The notes under the pieces were generated by a model that was given only the letters and a program-made list of their open reading frames with translations, searched no databases and had not been told where the DNA came from. From NCBI RefSeq assembly GCF_023856365.1, contig NC_064538.1:6257435-6321434 (forward strand): 64,000 nt of DNA, written 5' to 3'. Both the position numbers and the translations under genes were made by a program. Positions 13,438 to 25,413 of the stretch are shown here, piece after piece (the first letter of the stretch is position 1; every line of letters begins with the position of its first letter). Origin of the DNA: Brienomyrus brachyistius (taxonomy: Eukaryota > Chordata > Actinopteri > Osteoglossiformes > Mormyridae).

Positions 13438-13988
13438 GGTCCACCACTGGTCATCATACCAACCCCTATAAGTCAGTGAATGATCGTTCGGTTGGGGAGG
13501 AAGACCAGTGGTTTGGGGATAGAATTCTTAGCTGTGATCGTTGGGTCATCAATTTCATTTTGGGGGATGGATTGTAGCCAGGCAATTATAGGCAGGTATA
13601 GGAACTGCAGTTTGGACTGGAGGCATAGCTGGGGTGAGATGGCTGCGCATGTTCCGATGGTAGGGCATATTGGCAAAGGAGCAGGCACGGGAAAGACAGG
13701 CAGGGTCCTGATAGATTTGGTGGAGCATCGGCGGGCATATTGAATTTGCAGTGTAGCAGCCCTTCTGTTTGCTTGTTTCAGGGGTGAGCAATCTTATCTG
13801 TAAAGGGCCGGTGTGTATGCAGGTTTTCACTGCATCTCCCTAATTAGATTTCTAATTAGAGGACTGATTGGCTGAAGAGTCCTCATACCTGGTTTTGAAG
13901 AGCTAACCTAAAGGTTACCTCAAAAACCTGTTTTTTTTTTGGTTTGAATAGGGGCAGTGAGTTATGGGGTAAACTACTGTTCTTTAGG

Positions 13989-14067
13989 GGTTTTCAAGGT
14001 GGAATTATGGGTGGATAATTTTAAGGATCTGGATGTAAACCTCCCTGGTGTTGCTTTAATATGTTTT
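13989..14067. repeat. Short direct repeat right of the integrase remnant
   Basis: This is the second copy of the 12673-12750 sequence, same orientation, about 1.3 kb away. It may be part of the untranslated or LTR sequence of the retroelement; this is inference. Confidence 0.75.
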
Positions 14068-14470
14068 ATCTGAGGTTGTATCGTGTATTATCAAGCCAGC
14101 CGGATTAGTGGCCTCGGGAGCGGGGTTTAGTGGGAGCGGCTGGCTAGTTTTATTTTCTTTTTTGTTTGTGTCTTTTTCTTTGTTGTATGTATATTTTGGG
14201 TTCATTATTAGGCAGGCTGGGCCAGTTGGCACCCGTAGTCTGGGTGCTGGATTGCCCATCGGGGTCTTTTTTATTGCCTTGATTTGCTGTGTCATTCACT
14301 AGTGTGATTTGTGCTGGATGTGTTTTTAAGGTTGTGCTGTGGCGTGTACCTGAGCAAACTTTGGGCAACCTGTTCTCTTGTTGGCTTTATTGGGGTGCAG
14401 TATATAGGTTTATGCCGTTTGAACAAACCCATGATTTCTGTATATTGATTGTTTAATAAAGTTAAAATAT
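14068..14470 (+). other. Possible 3' end of the Gypsy remnant, with AATAAA
   Basis: Downstream of the integrase fragment, an AATAAA signal (14455-14460) is followed by a T-run. The sequence between has no coding signal. It could be the 3' untranslated or LTR part of the same retroelement. No second LTR was found to prove it. Confidence 0.35.
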
Positions 14471-14754
14471 TTTTTTTTGTTTAACGTGTGATTTTGGAAG
14501 CTTCCCTTCACCCAAGCTCTGACAAAGGGTGGATTAGTCTAATTACGGCCTGCTACAATTAGCTGAATATAACGTATAAAAAAAAAAAATCACCTTATGG
14601 GTGCTCCGTAGGGTAGCAAGATCTTGAGTTTTTTTTTACTGTACTCGGGTACGTTTTAACATTTTCGACCAATCAGCAAACATTATTCTGACAGCATAGC
14701 TGGGAAACCAATGAAAAGTGAATTCAACGTTCTAGAACTTGACTTCGGGTTGAC

Positions 14755-15236
14755 GCTCCCTATAAAAGAGCTGGGCACTGCTTCAAGGCGTTCAGTTGGC
14801 GCTGCCTCCAGATGAAGTAACACTGTACGGCTCTTGTTCCGTAGAACAACATCAAAAGAATGAAAAAAACTACTTTTAAAGAAGACGAAAAAAACAATAT
14901 TTAAAGAAGACGAAAAAAACAATATTTAAAGAAGACGAAAAAAATATCGTATAAAAAATAAGCAAAAAAAATTATATCCGAAGAAGAAGGAAAAACATGC
15001 AAAGGAAAAAAACAAATAAAAATAAAAAATAATATCCAAAGAAGAAGAAGGAAAAACATGCAAAGGAAACAAAACAAACATTTAAAAATACAATATCCAA
15101 AGAAGAAGGAAAAAAACATCCAATGGGAGAAAAGAAGAACTGAAGGGCCAACGAGGTAGGAGGAAATACAAATTTCGTTTCAGCACCGTTGGAGTGCCAA
15201 GCCGTGAAAAGCATTTGGCCAGAAGACAAGGTAAGT
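14755..15236 (+). promoter_or_regulatory. TATA box, purine-rich leader and splice donor (copy A)
   Basis: A TATAAAAG box at 14761 is followed about 30 bp on by a possible start region. The leader is A/G-rich and tandemly repeated. It begins with repeats of AAAGAAGACGAAAAAAACAA at 14875-14950. About 50-bp blocks with GAAGAAGGAAAAACATGC follow to 15120. A good donor (AAG|GTAAGT) stands at 15231. The layout resembles a non-coding first exon driven by a TATA promoter. No reading frame is evident and the downstream acceptor is unknown. Confidence 0.35.
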
Positions 15237-16834
15237 GTTGTACCTGTTATTTTAAAACAGCGCTTTTCAAAATGCTGCTTTATAATCGTTTGAGATCGTC
15301 AGTCAGTGTGACAGGTGAAGGCTTTTTGAGTTTACCGACATAAAGTTTTATTTCTGTATTAGGGCATTGTCAGGAACAATGATGTGTTCATCGCTATGAT
15401 GTGGTCAAAAAGCGATGCATTGAATCTTAGAAACATTTGTGATTTTCCTTTTATTTAATCAGTAAAATTTCCATTGGTTTTATATAGTGCCCCTTGAAAT
15501 ATGTCTTCAGCTCATTTTCCGGGCATTTTACTAGAATGCATCCTGAGAAATACACAAGCTCTGTTGCATTTGCTTGGTGCCTCGATGTTTAGTGCTGAGT
15601 ATAATTGTTGCAGTTGCCTTTTATATATTCCGTGAGACCTGTTGGTGCTAATAGAAGTGTGAGACTGTCACGGTGAATTTATTATGCAATCGCACGCTTA
15701 AATACCTGAGGGTTGCCAGTCCTTTTGCGTTGTACAGGAGGACTAAAGCTGACGAGTGTGTTTCTACACACTATCAAGGGCATTGTAATATAGTTTTCTC
15801 AGGTGGGAGAATGCTGCCGATCTCCTATTTGACAATACAGTCCTTGGTATACATTTGCTCCTCCTACATTAATTTATATGTAAAATTAATGTAATGTACA
15901 TTATTGTTTGACGCAAAGCTTTTGTTATTTTGGTTATTATTTATTTTATTGTGCTTTTTGGTTCATAAAGAAAGTAAGACTCTCATTTAGATGTTAGTGC
16001 TAGAAGATATTTCTCTGTCCTCCACATATGCAGTTCTTTTGGGTATAAAGACTCCAGACTGTGCCAGTTTGGAAGTCCACATTTTAAATGGTGGACTTTT
16101 ATAATAGCCCTGATTGGCAGATTGTCAGAATATTAATTAAAGATAAGCACAGCACAGAGGAGCTATATATAAGAACTGACATTCAAACTGGCATTCCGTA
16201 TCTTGTTAAGTGTTTAAGTCTATTCCTCCAAAACAGTACAAAGGTGATTAGCAATAGAATGTAATCTGTTTTGACATTTAAACCATGAAATATCTGTTTG
16301 ACTTTACTGCATTTGGACACAAGTGCCATTCACTAGCCAGCACAAAGTTGCCAAAAAGATTTGCCTGAATTGCTGTTCCATTTTAAAAGCTTTCCATTTT
16401 GAAAATGATGTTATAACCTTTTAAAAGTATTTTCACTAATGCTCTATGGTGGTATTAAAAGCATTCCAAATGAATCCAAACATTCCAGACATACTTTCCT
16501 ATTCATTTTTGAGGTAAAAGTTAGTCAAAGTCATAATTGAAGTTAATTTTCTCCCAGCATGGTACTAAACCAGCCGATTCTACTAATTGTCTTGACTGAA
16601 TCCACTTAACTGGCTTTTTGAGCTCTGTGTGGCATAATTAGAACTGGAAAGTATTCTGAATTTGGTTCTTGAGGAATGTATAGCTCTATATCATCTCCCA
16701 GTAACTGCTTTTAGAAGCACCTACAAATTGTTTGTAGAACTGTTGATCTGTTTTCTTGGGGTGTAACATTCTTTGCAACAGTAGTACTGAATTTTCTCTG
16801 AATTTCCTTTGTTATTTTGTTTGTGGGGCACATT
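15237..16834. other. Unassigned sequence in copy A
   Basis: No gene, RNA or repeat that I recognise lies here. The stretch is mildly AT-rich and is carried almost unchanged in copy B at about 50916-52513. Confidence 0.6.
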
Positions 16835-17055
16835 GTCATTGTAGTATTTAAATATGGATGAGGGAATTTGTTTTGTTTTTCAGGTCTTAGTAGTCTTGTC
16901 TTTCTGGTCTAAAAAGATTTTTTTAGTGTTATGTTTCATGATTAATATAGAAAAAAGTTAAAAAATGAATGCAGATTAATCGTGCTGTATGATGCTCCTT
17001 GACAATTTGAACGCAACCGTTCAAACCGAGACTAATTTGAATACAGACCAAGTCC

Positions 17056-17318
17056 AAGTCTTATGCAAAAGTTTGGCCACCCTTTGACAAATAACTGATT
17101 TTACAATTGAAAAGATGTTAACACAGTCTCTCTAGGAAATGGAACAAAATACAGTATTTTCAGCAAACATTGATGCATAGTTGCATTTTATGCCATAAAT
17201 TGAACAAAAATAAAAACATTATTCTAGCACTCTGCAAAAGTTTGGCCACCCTACATAATCAGTACTTAGTAACACCTCCTCTGGCAGATATCACAGCTTA
17301 CAAACGCTTCTTATAGCC
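17056..17318 (-). mobile_element. Truncated Tc1-like element (terminal repeat and transposase 3' end)
   Basis: Two copies of TGCAAAAGTTTGGCCACCCT (about 17063 and 17234) form the IR/DR pair of a Tc1 terminus. On the minus strand the adjoining sequence encodes a degraded transposase C-terminus ending GGVTKY and a stop. The rest is lost, and the element ends abruptly at the satellite-like AATGGAAATAAAAATAAAG sequence. Confidence 0.75.
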
Positions 17319-17468
17319 ATTTATTTATTTTTTTTGCAATGGAAATAAAAATAAAGCAGTCCTCCGCAGAGGGGGGGTGGTGGAGGGAATATATGTTAAA
17401 AATATTTAAATACATCCCAAGCATACCGTCTGCCAGCCGTCTGCCAGCGGTGGGGTGACATGCCTTGC

Positions 17469-17990
17469 AGTGTTTCCCCTACCATTATATTACCCGCCCC
17501 CCCCCAGCGGCACCTCCCGCCCCCTCTTGAAGGTTAAGTTAATTTTATTTAATTCTCTATATCTATATATATATAGATATTCTCTATATAGCGCCAAATC
17601 ACAACACATTACCTTTTCTATAGAACAGGACTATACATTGTCCTTTTATTAAGCAAACTAAATAGCCTTATGTTATTTATGTTATTTACACAGCAGCTTG
17701 ACATTTTTGTCTCTACACGGTCGGGCGTTTACAGGCCTCCTCTGCTCTCTGTCATGCATGGCGGAGCTCCGCCCCTATGTGCGCACACACAGGTGAGCAC
17801 ACTCCCACCAGCGGACAGAGAGCGCGAGTCGGAAAATATGTCGCACCAAGCACCTGAAAAGCTGCTTTTTAAAATATTTATATATTTTCTATTTATATTT
17901 TTTATATTGACTGCTGTAGTTAAAAGAAACACATGAACACCATGAATCCTGTAGGTGTCCGTCTGCCCCCCCGCCCCCGAGGGGAAACAC
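17469..17990. mobile_element. hAT-type MITE (copy A)
   Basis: The 522-bp non-coding element has termini AGTGTTTCCCC and GGGGAAACAC and is flanked by the 8-bp direct repeat TGCCTTGC (17461-17468 and 17991-17998). CAGTGTTTCC-type ends and 8-bp duplications are characteristic of hAT elements. Paralogous satellite sequence without it reads GACATGCCTTGCCTGCTC (for example at about 28229), confirming the insertion. Confidence 0.85.
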
Positions 17991-18054
17991 TGCCTTGCCT
18001 GCTCACCCATGTTTAATGCACCTTAGTTCTCCATACTGACCATCTAGTCTTGAT

Positions 18055-18105
18055 ACACCGTGTGTGTGTGTGTGTGTGTGTATATGTATGTATGTATGTA
18101 TGTGA
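18055..18105. repeat. (TG)n(TATG)n microsatellite
   Basis: A run of TG dinucleotides passes into TATG tetranucleotides. It directly follows a diverged copy of the satellite sequence CATCTAGTCTTGATACACC. Confidence 0.9.
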
Positions 18106-18117
18106 AAGTATAAGATG

Positions 18118-18330
18118 GTGAAAATCACAAGGTCACTGGTCCAAACCCAGCCTCAGCATATGGGTGGGCCTTTGCCCCCAGGCCCCTAACCCCCAGCTCC
18201 CTGGGCACCTCAACAGGTGGCTGCCCTTCACGGACAACTTACTCCACAAAACAGAGCACAATGAGGGAGGTGTAAAGACAATTCACCCACGGGGATTAAT
18301 AAAGTATTGATTATTATTATTATAATATAT
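18118..18330 (+). mobile_element. Degraded SINE with (ATT)n-rich tail
   Basis: A B-box-like segment (GGTCACTGGTCCAAACCC) is followed by a short body and a tail GGGATTAATAAAGTATTGATTATTATT, a common layout for fish SINEs. The head is too diverged to assign a tRNA. Confidence 0.5.
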
Positions 18331-19329
18331 AAGCACATACACACGCTTTGTATATAATGAGATGTATATTATCAGGACTTGGTCTGTATTCAGATTGGTC
18401 TTTGTTTGAATGGTTGCATTCAAATTATACACACAATATACCTTTATTCATAATATTAATAATATAATGTTAAAATGACATTTGGACTAGACATATATAT
18501 GCTTACATAGTATACAGTATATACAGTAACCCCACCCCCACATTTCAGCAGGTGATACATTCCAAAACCGACCACAGATAATAGCGAACCATCTACAGAC
18601 CCCATATAGAACGTGAATTGATAAATAACCAAGCGTAAGACATTGCTGACAATAAATACAGTAATAAGTACATTTTACATTACTTTACAGCACTATAGCC
18701 TTAAATTTTCACCATCTTATCCGTTTCACATTGTTCTACTTAGATGGATTAACTTCTGCTCAAAAATAATATATAGCTAATTATAAATAAGGAGAATCAT
18801 GCATAACATAGCTAGACACCCATTAGCAATTATTTGGGCAGTAGTGATGAGCGGGTCGACCTGACCTATGCTAATGTTTCGCTAATCAAGCCTCACATCT
18901 CCAGGATTTGCACCATTTTATAATCCCACGTTGTTCTACTTTAGATTAATTTCTGCTCTCACAAATGTGACTCATGTACCTCTGACTGAAGAGAGAGTTT
19001 GCCATAATTGGTTCCATAAAACTAAATGATCTCTTTCAGACCGAAAAGACAAGAGACTAGTAAGATTTGAAAAACAAAACAAATTCCCTCATCCATATTT
19101 AAATACTACAATGACATGTAGAAAGACTGTACCTCACAAATTTGTGTAAATTTGTATTATGTGGTGGTTGATGTTGCTATTTATTGTTATTGTTGTTATC
19201 ACAGCTGCAGCTGTACTTATCATTTTTGTTATTGCTATTACTTTTGTTATTGGCTCTAGTTGTTTTTCTTTTTATTTATTTTTATTATTTTTATTTTCTT
19301 TTTGTTTTTCTTAATTTTTTGTTTTTTTT

Positions 19330-19833
19330 TCGCAATGGACATGAAAAAAAAAACAGTCCTCCGCAGAGGAGGGGTGGTGGAGGGAATATACATGTAAAAA
19401 AAAAAATTATTATATGGAGGTTGATGTTACTATTTATTGTTATTGTTGTTATCATAACTGCAGCTGTACTTATCATTTTTGATAAAAAATGAAAAAAACA
19501 TTTTTGATTTGAAAAAAAAAACAGTCCTCCGCAGAGGAGGGGTGGTGGAGGGAATATACATGTAAAAAAAAATTATTATTATATGGAGGTTGATGTTGCT
19601 ATTTATTGTTATTGTTGTTATCATAACTGCAGCTGTACTTATCATTTTTGTTATTGCTATTACTATTGTTATTGGCTCTAGTTGTTTTTCTTTTTATTTA
19701 TTTTTATTATTTTTATTTTCTTTTTGTTTTTCTTTGTTTTTGTGTTTTTTTTTCTTCATAATGGAAATTTAAAATAAAGTAGTCCTCCGCAGAGGAGGGG
19801 TGGTGGAGGGAATATGCATGTAAAAAAAAATTA
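19330..19833. repeat. AT-rich ~168-bp subrepeats at the head of array A
   Basis: Copies begin with GAAAAAAAAACAGTCCTCCG and continue through GAGGAGGGGTGGTGGAGGG, a TTATTGTTATTGTTG stretch and CTGCAGCTGTACTTATC. The short motif TCCTCCGCAGAGGA occurs at about 19361, 19525 and 19783. The same subrepeats recur in every later unit. Confidence 0.9.
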
Positions 19834-21751
19834 TTGTCACGCAACAGGGGTGACATATATCTCCCTGAGCCTGCGCAGTTTGTCGGGTGTTATGGGTGGT
19901 CCCGAAGGGGTCTGACCCCCTCTGCTGGTGGTGGGCTGGGTTGTTGCGTGAGTTGTGTCACTGTGGGTCAGGGTCCTGACGGGTATTCCGGGTACTTTGG
20001 GACACTACGTGCGTCGAAGGCGGCTTTGTGGTTTGGTCTTGTGCTGGGTGGGGGTGCCTACCTTCTTCTGTGGCCCTGGGTTCGGCTTCCTGGAAAGTGG
20101 GGTGGGCCCTTTTCACGGCCCCCCTCTACTTCCCGCTCCCCCTCAGCACTACTGGTGGTCGCATGCCGGGGGGTCAGAATGGGGGGGGTGTCGCTGCTAC
20201 TCCCCACATCAACTATTAGCACATCCATGGACAAATCGCTACACTCACACACAAGCATAAATACATACATATATAGGTATGCATCCACACTTACCTGTAC
20301 ACCCCACACATGTAGATACACATACACAACCAATAGCAGACACGTTGTTTTTCTTTGTTTATTTTTTGTGTTTTTTTTGTTTGAAATGGAAATAAAAAAT
20401 AAAGCAGTCCTCCGCAGAGGAGGGGTGGTGGAGGGAATATATATGTAGATATATAAAATAATTGTCTCACAACTAGGGTGACATACCTTGCCTGCTCACT
20501 CAATTTTAGTGCTCCTTAGTTATCCATACTGACCATCTAGTCTCGATACACCCATATATATATTTTTTTGGGAATATGGTGGGGTGCACGGGATTCCGCC
20601 GTCTGCCAGCGGTGGGGAGCTCGTACCCTGACCACTCCCTCACTTTTAATGTACCGCAGTTTTGAATTGCACACACTTCAGTTCACACACACATTCATAC
20701 ACACCGACATGTACATACATCACACACACACACATTGAGCGGGGGAGCAGATGGGGGCCTGAAGAGGGCCCCTTTTATTCTCCCTCTCTGGGCCCTTGGA
20801 GGGTGTGGTGGGTGGTCCCGGGGGGGGTCTGGAGAGTACCCGGAAAACCTGCCTGGTCCTTGACCCACAGTGGCACATCCTTGATGATAATACGTTGTTG
20901 TAAATTTGTATTATGTGGTGGTTGATGTTGCTATTTATTGTTATTGTTGTTATCACAGCTGCAGCTGTACTTATCATTTTTGTTATTGCTATTAATTTTG
21001 TTATTGGCTCTAGTTTTTCTTTTTATTTATTTTTATTATTTTTATTTTCTTTTTGTTTTTCTTAATTTTTTGTTTTTTTTACGCAATGGCCATGAAAAAA
21101 AAAACAGTCCTCCGCAGAGGAGGGGTGGTGGAGGGAATATACATGTAAAAAAAAATAATTATTATATGGAGGTTGATGTTGCTATTTATTGTTATTGTTG
21201 TTATCATAACTGCAGCTGTACTTATCATTTTTGATAAAAACTGAAAAAAACATTTTTGATTTGAAAAAAAAAACAGTCCTCCGCAGAGGAGGGGTGGTGG
21301 AGGGAATATACATGTAAAAAAAAATATTATTATATGAAGGTTGATGTTGCTATTTATTGTTATTGTTGTTATCATAACTGCAGCTGTACGTATCATTTTT
21401 CATAAAAAATGAAAAAAACATTTTTGATTTGAAAAAAAAAAACAGTCCTCCGCAGAGGAGGGGTGGTGGAGGGAATATACATGTAAAAAAAATAATTATT
21501 ATATGGAGGTTGATGTTGCCATTTATTGTTATTGTTGTTATCATAACTGCTGCTGTACTTATCATTTTTGTTATTGCTATTACTATTGTTATTTGCTCTA
21601 GTTGTTTTTCTTTTTTTTATTTTTATTATTTTTATTTTCTTTTTGTTTTTCTTTGTTTTTGTGTTTTTTTTCTTCATAATGGAAATTTAAAATAAAGTAG
21701 TCCTCCGCAGAGGAGGGGTGGTGGAGGGAATATGCATGTAAAAAAAAATAA
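19834..21751. repeat. Macrosatellite unit A1, without LTR element (empty site)
   Basis: The 1,918-bp unit carries a single uninterrupted GTCTC (20540-20544) where all other full units have the LTR element. It represents the pre-insertion state. It contains the G-rich block (to about 20340), the hairpin motif at about 20408, the CA-rich block at about 20660-20720, a C/G-rich block to about 20890 and four AT-rich subrepeats. Confidence 0.92.
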
Positions 21752-24700
21752 TTGTCACGCAACAGGGGTGACATATATCTCCCTGAGCCTGCGCAGTTTG
21801 TCGGGTGTTATGGGTGGTCCCGAAGGGGTCTGACCCCCTCTGCTGGTGGTGGGCTGGGTTGGTGCGTGAGTTGTGTCACTGTGGGTCAGGGTCCTGACGG
21901 GTATTCCGGGTACTTTGGGACACTACGTGCGTCGAAGGTGGCTTTGTGGTTTGGTCTTGTGCTGGGTGGGGGTGCCAACCTTCTTCTGTGGCCCTGGGTT
22001 CGGCTTCCTGGAAAGTGGGGTGGGCCCTTTTCACGGCCCCCCTCTACTTCCCGCTCCCCCTCAGCACTACTGGTGGTCGCATGCCGGGGGGTCTGAATGG
22101 GGGGGGTGTCGCTGCTACTCCCCACATCAACTATTAGCACATCCATGGACAAATCGCTACACTCACACACAAGCATAAATACATACATATATAGGTATGC
22201 ATCCACACTTACCTGTACACCCCACACATGTAGATACACATACACAACCAATAGCAGACACGTTGTTTTTCTTTGTTTATTTTTTGTGTTTTTTTTTGTT
22301 TGAAATGGAAATTAAAAATAAAGCAGTCCTCCGCAGAGGAGGGGTGGTGGAGGGAATATATATGTAGATATATAAAATAATTGTCTCACAACTAGGGTGA
22401 CATACCTTGCCTGCTCACTCAATTTTAGTGCTCCTTAGTTATCCATACTGACCATCTAGTCTCTGTCACGGGAGATCGCGGGCAGAGCGGCGATCGTGCG
22501 TGCAGGCGGGCAAGGACAGGCAGACAAGCAGAAATCGGGGCAAAGTACGGGGTTTAATCGGGGACACGGAACTACGAACACTGACTGACATCAATGACGG
22601 ACGAAGGACTCAGGTAAGACACGGACTGAAATACACAGGACTGAGCAAATGAACTAGATACAGCTGGGTACAATCGGGAGAAAACACGTGGGTAATCAGG
22701 GGGCGTGGCACACAGGAGGAGCGGACGAGCCGGGCATGACAGAACCCCCCCCAAAGGCTCGCTACTCCGGGCGCGCCAAGGAAGGGGGCGACGGACGGGA
22801 CGAGGCAAAACAGGACCTGAAAAACAAGAACAGAATCAACGCAGGACGGGGAACAGGACCGAAGCACAAAACATGGCAAGAGACAGAACGTAGGACAGGA
22901 GCTGACAAAGGGCTGGGAAAGCGGAGAGACAGATCTGTCACGGGAGATCGCGGGCAGAGCGGCGATCGTGCGTGCAGGCGGGCAAGGACAGGCAGACAAG
23001 CAGAAATCGGGGCAAAGTACGGGGTTTAATCGGGGACACGGAACTACGAACACTGACTGACATCAATGACGGACGAAGGACTCAGGTAAGACACGGACTG
23101 AAATACACAGGACTGAGCAAATGAACTAGATACAGCTGGGTACAATCGGGAGAAAACACGTGGGTAATCAGGGGGCGTGGCACACAGGAGGAGCGGACGA
23201 GCCGGGCATGACAGAACCCCCCCCCAAAGGCGCGCTACTCCGGGCGCGCCAAGGAAGGGGGCGACGGACGGGACGAGGCAAAACAGGACCTGAAAAACAA
23301 GAACAGAATCAACGCAGGACGGGGAACAGGACCGAAGCACAAAACATGGCAAGAGACAGAACGTAGGACAGGAGCTGACAAAGCGGAGAGACAGATCTGT
23401 CACGGGAGATCGCGGGCAGAGCGGCGATCGTGCGTGCAGGCGGGCAAGGACAGGCAGACAAGCAGAAATTGGGGCAAAGTACGGGGTTTAATCGGGGACA
23501 CGGAACTACAAACACTGACTGACATCAATGACGGACGAAGGACTCAGGTAAGACACGGACTGAAATACACAGGACTGAGCAAATGAACTAGATACAGCTG
23601 GGTACAATCGGGAGAAAACACGTGGGTAATCAGGGGGCGTGGCACACAGGAGGAGCGGACGAGCCGGGCATGACAGAACCCCCCCCCCAAAGGCGCGCTA
23701 CTCCGGGCGCGCCAAGGAAGGGGGCGACGGACGGGACGAGGCAAAACAGGACCTGAAAAACAAGAACAGAATCAACGCAGGACGGGGAACAGGACCGAAG
23801 CACAAAACATGGCAAGAGACAGAACGTAGGACAGGAGCTGACAAAGGGCTGGGAAAGCGGAGAGACAGATCTGTCACGGGAGATCGCGGGCAGAGCGGCG
23901 ATCGTGCGTGCATGCGGGCAAGGACAGGCAGACAAGCAGAAATCGGGGCAAAGTACGGGGTTTAATCGGGGACACGGAACTACGAACACTGACTGACATC
24001 AATGACGGACGAAGGACTCAGGTAAATCACGGACTGAAATACACAGGACTGAGCAAATGAACTAGATACAGCTGGGTACAATCGGGAGAAAACACGTGGG
24101 TAATCAGGGGGCGTGGCACACAGGAGGAGCGGACGAGCCGGGCATGACAGAACCCCCCCCCAAAGGCGCGCTACTCCGGGCGCGCCAAGGAAGGGGGCGA
24201 CGGACGGGACGAGGCAAAACAGGACCTGAAAAACAAGAACAGAATCAACGCAGGACGGGGAACAGGACCGAAGCACAAAACATGGCAAGAGACAGAACGT
24301 AGGACAGGAGATGACAAAGGGCTGGGAAAGCGGAGAGACAGATCTGTCACGGGAGATCGCGGGCAGAGCGGCGATCGTGCGTGCAGGCGGGCAAGGACAG
24401 GCAGACAAGCAGAAATCCGGGCAAAGTACGGGGTTTAATCGGTGACACGGAACTACGAACACTGACTGACATCAATGACGGACGAAGGACTCAGGTAAGA
24501 CACGGACTGAAATACACAGGACTGAGCAAATGAACTAGATACAGCTGGGTACAATCGGGAGAAAACCTGTGGGTAATCAGGGGGCGTGGCACACAGGAGG
24601 AGCGGACGAGCCGGGCATGACAGTCTCGATACACCCATATATATTTTTTTTTGGGAATATGGTGGGGTGCATGGGATTGCGCCGTCTGCCAGCGGTGGGG

Positions 24701-25413
24701 AGCTCGTACCCTGACCACTTCCTCACTTTTAATGTACCGCAGTTTTGAATTGCACACACTTCTGTTCACACACACATTCATACACACCGACATGTACATA
24801 CATTACACACACACACATTGAGCGGGGGGGCAGATGGGGGCCTGAAGAGGGCCCCTTTTATTCTCCCTCTCTGGGCCCTTGGAGGGTGTGGTGGGTGGTC
24901 CCGGGGGGGGTTTGGAGAGTACCCGGAAAACCTGCCTGGTCCTTGACCCACAGTGGCACATCCTTGATGATAATACGTTGTTGTAAATTTGTATTATATG
25001 AAGGTTGATGTTGCTATTTATTGTTATTGTTGTTATCATAACTGCAGCTGTACTTATCATTTTTGATAAAAAATGAAAAAAACATTTTTTATTTGAAAAA
25101 AAAAAACAGTCCTCTGCAGAGGAGGGGTGGTGGAGGGAATATACATGTAAAAAAAAATAATTATTATATGGAGGTTGATGTTGCTATTTATTGTTATTGT
25201 TGTTATCATAACTGCAGCTGTACTTATCATTTTTGTTATTGCTATTACTATTGTTATTTGCTCTAGTTGTTTTTCTTTTTTTTTTTATTATTTTTATTTT
25301 CTTTTTGTTTTTCTTTGTTTTTGTGTTTTTTTTCTTCATAATGGAAATTTAAAATAAAGTAGTCCTCCGCAGAGGAGGGGTGGTGGAGGGAATATGCATG
25401 TAAAAAAAAATAA
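21752..25413. repeat. Macrosatellite unit A2, with five-LTR insertion
   Basis: The 3,662-bp unit contains a 2,159-bp LTR chain plus the extra 5-bp target copy. Without these the unit would be 1,498 bp, some 420 bp less than A1. The shortage is in the AT-rich part, which has two subrepeat motifs instead of four. Confidence 0.9.
22464..24622 (-). mobile_element. LTR-internal chain with five LTRs (unit A2)
   Basis: Five copies of a 278-bp LTR (22464-22741, 22936-23213, 23398-23675, 23872-24149, 24345-24622) alternate with four non-coding internal segments of 184-196 bp. Each LTR starts TGTCACGGGAG and ends GGGCATGACA. The whole chain is flanked by GTCTC (22459-22463 and 24623-24627). On the minus strand a G-rich polypurine tract (TTTGGGGGGGG) lies just before each downstream LTR, and ATTAAA is present inside the LTR. 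No gag or pol is present, so it is a miniature (TRIM-like) element. I found no clear tRNA primer site. Confidence 0.9.

Larger units (their letters stand above)
16835..19115. repeat. Inverted arms around a nest of insertions (copy A)
   Basis: Two blocks face each other. 16835-16919 is the reverse complement of about 19030-19115, sharing GTCATTGTAGTATTTAAATA. 17004-17055 is the reverse complement of 18375-18425, sharing AATACAGACCAAGTCC. The core (17056-18374) holds a Tc1 fragment, one satellite-like motif, a hAT MITE, a (TG)n tract and a SINE. The outer ends of the original inverted element are unclear. Confidence 0.75.
10593..20545. repeat. Segmental duplication, copy A (pair with 45530-56221)
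   Basis: From AATTAGCCTCAGCATG onward this block matches 45530-56221 almost base for base, with scattered single-base changes, a few short indels and one 0.73-kb insertion in copy B. It holds the integrase remnant, the TATA/donor region, the Tc1 fragment, the hAT MITE, a SINE and the start of the satellite array. The stretch at 10786-12672 shows no recognisable gene. It contains a GC-rich patch at about 11045-11125 and AT-rich DNA. Confidence 0.95.

Noticed and set aside
13480..13743. 87-codon frame with a GKGAGTGKTG string resembling a P-loop
   Set aside because: The surrounding sequence is not hydrophobic-strand-like, it lies just after the dead integrase, and nothing else of an NTPase is present.
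19184..19492. Hydrophobic leucine/phenylalanine-rich frame resembling a membrane protein
   Set aside because: It is a translation of T-rich microsatellite-like DNA and recurs with every AT-rich subrepeat.
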